From contig NC_089236.1 of the NCBI RefSeq assembly GCF_963924675.1, forward strand, positions 63,387,306-63,451,305: a stretch of DNA of 64,000 bases. The letters run 5' to 3'. Position numbers and translations under genes: made by a program. Of the stretch, positions 58,017-64,000 are shown one piece after another. Below the pieces are notes generated by a model. That model saw only the letters and a program-made list of their open reading frames with translations, was not told the DNA's origin and searched no databases. This DNA is from Phocoena phocoena (Eukaryota > Chordata > Mammalia > Artiodactyla > Phocoenidae). The stretch's first letter is position 1. Each line of letters opens with the position of its first letter.

Positions 58017-61000
58017 TGGCTGTCTGAAACTCTACACTACATTGTAGTATATCTACATTCATTCAATTAGTCCCCATCTTAATGGGTATTTAGGCATGGG
58101 TACTTTCTATTTCAAGCAGTACAGCACTGCATAAGGAACACTTCTGTGATTCCAGATTTAGGAATGCTTTTCTTTGAGGGACCCAAACTCATAATGGATG
58201 CTTCAGTTCTCTGGGAAGTTTGTTCAGTTTATTTAGTGAAGAGCCTCTTCCCTATCTTCTCCCCAGACATGGAGTACAAGCCAGGCCTTCCGTCCTGTGA
58301 ATAAAGCAGGAGGGGGGCGGGGGGAAGGCAGAGTGCAGCATGTCGCTTAGTATTATGACCCTCAGTGAATACCCCTGCTTAGCCCCAATTTTTCCTCCCA
58401 CCTTCCACACAAGCCAACACCAACTCTGAGCCTGCTCTCTGTGGTTCCTCCAAAAGAGGTCAGCTGTATTGCCACCACAATGACTTCCTCTGCTGTGTTT
58501 TCCTCAAAAGGTTCAATCTGCTTTTTATATTAAAAAAAAAAATTTGTAGTTTTCATAGAATGACAATCTTTCTCAATCTCTATTAGTTCCATTTATTCTT
58601 AGATGGAAGACTAGATAAAAATATTTCGTAAGTTTGATAATGAAAAATTATATTTATTCTTAAAACGTTTTATCACAGTGTGCCTTGGAAAATAATGAGC
58701 ACCTCCCCCTTTTCAGGATTCCTCTGCGTTAGTGTTATGTATTTGTTTGCATGTTTGACTTTACTCTGCATGTGTTTCTCTGCCTATTTTTTACCCCACC
58801 TTCAATCACATATGATATTATATACAATCCAGAAAACAAAAGTAATGAAGATTAGAAACTCAGTAACTGTAAATGCAAGATAGAGGCTCAAAGACTAGAA
58901 AACTGGAACATGGGTATACAAATAGACTGTAGGTTGTACAAGTTGCAGTGCACTTGACTCATCTGTCTAGTTAACTATGGTGAATTAACAATAGGGGAGC
59001 TGTGAAAAGAAGCAAGAAAGAGAACTAGTTAAACTATGCTGGAAATTGAGCCACCAATGGCCATAATGAATTTGTGATGGGAGATCTGAACTTGCTCGTC
59101 TGATCATTACCTGCATGCATCCATTTCAGGATGCCTATCATAGTGGGAGCATCTTATTGAAGAGTGTGTGAATTTGGAGTCTGGATACAAATATAACACA
59201 ATTTCACATAGTACTTATCTAAGGAATAACAATCATTTTCAACATTGGATAAGACGCTGGTTGTGTTTGTGTTTTGAAACATGGAAGGTTGGTTTCTTAA
59301 GGCAGAAACCAGCTAGAAGATTTTTAAGGATGACTTTGACTATATATTTTTTGCCTTCTTTGCTAACTTAAAGACCTAACTCCTATATAAGTCTCTGTTG
59401 CATTGCAGTTGCCTGGTAAATAGCATATGAGATAACTACCTCCCCTAGAAAACAACACCTGATTCATTATATGATTCTTACTGTCTAATAAAAGAACATC
59501 TACAAATTCATCAGCGGGAGCAAAGTATTTCTTGGAATCTAGCTCTGATATAAATCTGTGAGTGTCTCTGTGTTGAGAGAGCAGTGAGTGAGAGCATGAA
59601 CAAAATGTTTAACAACTTTATATGTGAATGTCTACCAGGTAACTTTGACAGTGATGGGAGGAAAACAATTAAATATAGGAGTCTACACTAAGTAATCCTA
59701 GTGAAGACTTAGGAGGTATTCATTAAGAAAATCAATGCTAGATGTCACTAGGAGTTTTTTTTTTTTTTTTTTTTTTTAGTGATTCCATTAGGGTCAAGTA
59801 ATCTTGCAAAACACATCCTTGAAGTTGATTAACCTGGAAATCCAAGCCTAGTCCAACTGCTTTTAGAAGCTTGTGTGAAATAGAACCAAAAATCTCAATT
59901 AGTGATAAAAACTCTCTTTGCTCCTCCTCCTTAGATGCTAACAAATGCTATCATAATAAATTAAGTAAAAAAAAATATGTTTGCCAAAGGTATTGGAGTA
60001 TAATTTTATTGTCTCAGGAAAACACAGACAGAAAAGTTTAATTACCAAAGTAGAATATTGACTAGTTTACAGACAGTCTGTATCTGTTTTTTTGTTTCCT
60101 ACCTGCATGTTTTATTGAGTACTAGTCATCAAAAAAGGGAAATGGTCATATTACTGTCATAGTAAAAAAAAAACAAAACAAAACAAAAAAAAGAATACAT
60201 AGAGTTGATTCCAAATGTCTTCTCCTGGTGTCCTCATTCCTGGCCCAAACTAATGATAGTTTCAGGGCCTCTGTCAGAATGGATAAGTGCTGATGATCTA
60301 AAGATAAGGATGTCCTGTCTTGGACAATGTCTTGGCTGAGTTGAGCCACATTCTTATTTGTTTATTCTGCTTTGACTAGGAAAATCATTCTAATTAAGTC
60401 AACTCTCAAAGCATCACTTGAACAACAAGGATTTACCCTGAATCATCCCCACTCCCTCCCAGAGCCTTGGCCCTTTTATAGAGTCCACCCACAAAGCCTG
60501 GTTCCCATGGTGCCAGCTTGCCTCGGATTGGTTTTTATTTCCCAGGACTATTACAATAGGAGTTAGTTCTCTTACTGGCTTATTTCCTGCAAATATTCAG
60601 TCAGAAGAGTGGGTCTCTGATTATCATTGGCTCAAATATATCACCAAAACTGAGTTCGAATAAAAAGAAACATCAAAATACTCCAATAATCAGTTGGTAG
60701 TGACAGCTTAGAGTTATCTTTGGTTCACATTATATTTTATACCATGTACCCAAAGGCCTGACATTTTTCGTAGAAAGATTCATACACAAGGCTTGACATC
60801 TACTTTATTCACTTCAACCTCCAGGGTGGAATTTAAGAATGCTCCTGTACAGCTAATCATTAGTAATCAGTCCTGCTGATCCTTGGCTTTGAATGTGAAA
60901 GCATGCTATTAAACAAACAAAAATGTATGTACAGCTAGAAAAGAATTCTGGCAAACCTTGACTTCAAAAAATTCTGAGAAAACAATTTCCTTGTATGTAT

Positions 61001-61735
61001 TAAAGCTTACTATATAATAAATCCCGAGGGAAGAATAAATCGAGAACAATAGATGCTTTAAGGACATTTGGCCAGCTTTGTGGGGGGCGGTATTTTAAAT
61101 CTAAACTTCATTCATTACAACAAATAAATCCTTTGTAGATTAAAAGTTAAGAGTTGAAAAAATTAAAGACAAAGGAGAACAAAAGTATACTGTTTTCTCT
61201 ATAAAAGAAAATGCTTTTTGTCCATAATAACAATGGGATAAAATTAAAATGATAAGATTAACATAGTACATATGCAAATATCTGTAATGAAAGTCATTTA
61301 AAATTAAATATTTTCACGTTATTAGGAGAATCGTTAAGACAAAAAAAACAGGTGTATCAGAGCAGCCAAGTTGCACAGTTCCAAGGCATGCCATTCACAT
61401 AATTATATGACAACCATTTTTTGTAATAATGGTAATAATAATATGGTAATAATAATACATACATACATATTAGATACTAATGCTTAAAATTAATAAAATA
61501 ATTTTAAAAGAAACAAAACATTTTTCATAATAAATTAGATTTTTATGAAATCTAAATTTTATAGTAAAACATGTTTTTAAAAATTAAAATACTCACTTTT
61601 CCCCAGAGGGAAATAGAGACCTGCATGATTATTGCCTCTGAGAGTGAAAACTGGCAGGACATTTTTTTTTACAGACCAATTGTTGTGTATTTCTTCTCCA
61701 ATACTCTGGAAATTGAACTTTTAAGAAGGTATCAT
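58017..61735. other. Unassigned AT-rich stretch with small poly(T) and (CAAAA) runs
   Basis: There is no supported gene. Low-complexity pieces are a T-run at 59756-59779 and an A-rich (CAAAA) run at about 60165-60193. Positions 58190-58470 are richer in GC but carry no recognisable frame or repeat. Open frames of 60-70 codons look like chance. Confidence 0.4.
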
Positions 61736-61739
61736 GAAA

Positions 61740-61900
61740 ATAATCCAGAATTTGGATGAATATTTATTCGCAAAGATGTCTATTCTGTGACCTAAATTTT
61801 GAACACTAGATGGATAGTTTTAAAAGTTATGGTCTATCTATACAATGAAATAATTTATAACCATTAAGAAGTATTGATAGCAGAGCACTAATTTTTAAAA
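61740..61900 (+). repeat. Old LINE-1 ORF2 C-terminal relic
   Basis: AAAGATGTCTATTCTGTGAC, then GGTCTATCTATACAATGAAA, then TAATTTATAACCATTAAGAA match the 'W.. wildtype' block of old L1 ORF2 ends (the 'tatccatacaatggaata' region). Short and diverged. Confidence 0.55.
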
Positions 61901-61904
61901 AAGT

Positions 61905-61995
61905 ATTTACATAGCTCTATGTAGACAGGGACATTTTCCATCTAGCTCACATATCACCTGTAGAATGCCTGGCGTGTAGTATATGCTTAGAAAAA
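61905..61995 (+). repeat. Possible L2/MIR tail relic
   Basis: TGTAGAATGCCTGGCGTGTA followed by GTATATGCTTAGAAAAATAG resembles the 'gcctggcacatagtaggtgctcaataaa' tail. Tentative. Confidence 0.4.
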
Positions 61996-62254
61996 TAGAA
62001 AAAACATTAATATTAAGTTTGTTATATTCTCAAGTTAACAATGATTACCTATTACCATAGGATTATGCCTGATATTCGTCAGCTACTTTTTATTCAGCAC
62101 TTTCCAAATTTTCTAAGAAAACATGCCTTTCTGGTATTATAGGGGACAGTTTATTTTTAAAGCTCCCAACTACCAACCCATTGTTGTTATGCAGCTATCC
62201 ACTAAGAAAGGGTAAGTTTTCAAGAAATCTGTCTTAATGAATTACTTTGAGAAT

Positions 62255-62422
62255 TCAGTGTAGCATCATCTGCATTGGAATCATCTGGGGTATTTACAAA
62301 AAATGTACATTTCTGAGTTTGGTTGGGGGGCGGAACAGAATCTACATTTTTATCACATTTTTGTGCCCCTTCCCTTGTTTACCCATATGGTTCTCCACCA
62401 CATTAAAGCAAGAGAATCACTG
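62255..62422 (+). mobile_element. MER5-type hAT MITE relic
   Basis: CATCTGCATTGGAATCATCT, TACATTTCTGAGTT, GGAACAGAATCTACATTTTT and GAGAATCACTG follow the MER5 order (TIR-like end at 62412-62422). Diverged. Confidence 0.62.
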
Positions 62423-62908
62423 AATTAGGAAGATAATTAAAATTCAGCAAAATCTAAACAGCAGGAATGGTGGCTTTTTGGAAGAGTTTCGTAAAAGCCT
62501 GCTGAAAATGGCTGGTAAATTGGTGTAAGAAACTTTATGAGAGAGGCTATGACTGTATGCAGGATAATGGAACCCTAAGTAATAAGAATAAAGGAATCAT
62601 TAGCACTAGACAGCATTGAATTTATAGAGAAAAATCATTTTAGGTAAAATATTTGGCTTGGGATTTGTTTTTGCAAACATACGAATGCACAAATTAGTTC
62701 TTACAGTAAATGGTGACTTTTCCTAACATGAAAAGCCAAAGCATCAGTGATAGACACTATATAAAATATTTTTAAGTTAGTGGTCTTTGATGCTGACTAG
62801 TATTAGGCAATAGGTGTCTGGTATACTTGTAATTTAGACATTTTTAAAATTCTCTTTCCCAAACCAATTAAACTCTACTGATATTCTGAGGCTCTGCATT
62901 TTAGATGA

Positions 62909-62912
<4 letters not shown>
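62423..62912. other. Unassigned AT-rich stretch
   Basis: No gene or repeat recognised before the (TA)n tract. Confidence 0.4.

Positions 62913-62913
<1 letters not shown>

Positions 62914-62973
<60 letters not shown>
62914..62973. repeat. (AT)30 microsatellite
   Basis: Sixty bases of uninterrupted AT dinucleotide. Pure runs this long are usually polymorphic in length. The Tyr-Ile repeat frame across it is an artefact. Confidence 0.97.
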
Positions 62974-62977
<4 letters not shown>

Positions 62978-62984
62978 AAAAGCA

Positions 62985-63531
62985 TCAACCAGTCAGCAAA
63001 TATTTATTAACTACTCCCTGTGTAGGCCCAGTTCTTGGTGTTATTTATGAAATGGTGAGAAAGACAACATTCCTGCCTCAAGGAGGTTCTATCCTAATGG
63101 CTGAGCACAAACAGTAAACACATAAACATAAGTTTAAAAAGAAGAGGTAATGACTGCAATGAAGAAAATAACTCAGAACAACATAGTAGAGTGTGGGCCC
63201 TTTAAAGATGCATCTTCTTTAGCTAAGGTTGTCATCAGAGAAGCTTCGGTGGAGAGGTGACATTTGGGCTAAAGCTTGAGGCAGCCATACAAGGGTCTGT
63301 AGCAAAAGCTCCTTAAGAAGATTAAATAACAAATGGAGAGGCTGTAATATAGGAACAAAGTCAAAGTTTGGAAGCAAGGCCAGTGTAGAGAAGATGGAGA
63401 CTAAGTTAAATTGATTGTCTGAGCAAAGCTAAGTGAGGCCATCGTAAGGAGAGCTACTGAGACAGATACTGGAGGACTTGAATAAGCAGAGGAAAACACG
63501 ATCACATGACTGGATCTAAAATCACTCTGAC
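62985..63531 (-). repeat. L2 LINE 3' relic
   Basis: Reverse complement of L2: AGCAAATATTTATTAACTAC, GGTGACATTTGGGCTAAAGC, 'AAGCAAGGCCAGTGTAGAGA', 'ACACGATCACATGACTGGAT' and AAATCACTCTGACTGC. It breaks off at the LTR that follows, which inserted into it. Confidence 0.75.
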
Positions 63532-63888
63532 TGCAGTGGACTGAGTGTTTATATCCCACCCAAATTCGTACATTGAATTCCTAACCTCTGATTTGAGGGT
63601 TAGGATTTGGAGCCTGTGGGAGGTTATTCGGTCACAGGTGGAATCCTCATGAATGAATTAGTACCCTTATCAAAGGGAACCCAGAGAGTTCTCTGCTCTC
63701 TGCCATGTGACGATACAATGAGAAGTTGGCAGTCTGCAACCTAGAAGAGGGTTCTCGCCTGAGTCTGACCATGCTGGTACCCTGATCTTGGATTTCCAGC
63801 CTCCAGCACTATGAGAAATAAATTAGCATCATTTATAAGCAACCCAATCTATGGTAGTTTGTTATAGCAACCCAAACCGACTTAGACA
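63532..63888 (+). repeat. MaLR-type LTR (MLT1/MST-like), solo
   Basis: GAGTGTTTATATCCCACCCA, 'ATTGAATTCCTAACCTCTGA', 'GGTTAGGATTTGGAGCCTG', ATGAATTAGTACCCTTATC, a GAGAAATAAATTAGCAT polyadenylation-signal region and ...GTTATAGCAACCCAAACCGAC, CTTAGACA at its end follow the MaLR LTR order. No internal region is present. Confidence 0.75.
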
Positions 63889-64000
63889 TTCACCTTTGAG
63901 TTTTCAAAGTATTGCAATAACTATAGCCCAACTAGAATATGAAGGGAAGCTATTTAGAAAGCTGTTGTGTCCTAGATAAATCACGTTGCTTGAACTGGTC

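Noticed and set aside
59756..59779. T24 run as a possible retrocopy tail
   Set aside because: No retroposon body or flanking duplication could be found next to it.

Overview
This 64 kb window is vertebrate nuclear DNA. It is AT-rich, and I see no exon-intron gene, no protein-coding host gene and no structural RNA gene in it. The best clue to the organism is a family of seven tRNA-derived SINEs that begin GGGCTTCCCTGGTGGCGCAG and end in poly(A). They match the CHR-type SINEs of cetaceans and their relatives. Together with LINE-1 elements of cetartiodactyl type, they make a whale or dolphin the most likely source. I read the window as intergenic, or part of a very large intron. The species and the neighbouring genes cannot be told from the sequence.

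Layout. Positions 1-7570 hold a full-length but broken LINE-1 (L1 copy A, minus strand) inserted inside an older L1 fragment. From 7570 to 26640 there is mostly unassigned sequence with SINEs (9552-9795, 9830-9953, 16062-16294, 18872-19082, 20530-20735), ancient MIR and L2 relics, a microsatellite-bearing repeat near 23.1-23.4 kb, and a short L1 with a 5' inversion (24274-24669). Positions 26642-34254 hold a second full-length L1 (copy B, minus strand). It has both reading frames open, a CpG-rich 5' UTR promoter and perfect 14-bp target-site duplications. From 34255 to 64000 the sequence is AT-rich, with two more SINEs (40795-41036, 45999-46258), old L1 pieces, L2 and MIR relics, a nested L2/Tigger-like/MLT2-like block (42.5-43.4 kb), a second 5'-inverted L1 (57653-58016), a (TA)30 microsatellite and a MaLR-type LTR at the right end.

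How the parts relate. The only plausible protein products are ORF1p and ORF2p of L1 copy B. ORF1p is an RNA-binding chaperone and ORF2p an endonuclease/reverse transcriptase. This machinery, encoded here or by sister copies, is what mobilises the SINEs, whose duplications and T-rich target sites show L1-type integration. The two full-length L1s lie about 26 kb apart in the same orientation.

Limits. Repeat family names come from recognising consensus patterns, not from a database search. Element edges are exact only where a target-site duplication is cited. I found no convincing exotic system. The most notable item is the apparently intact, possibly mobile L1 at 26.6-34.3 kb.
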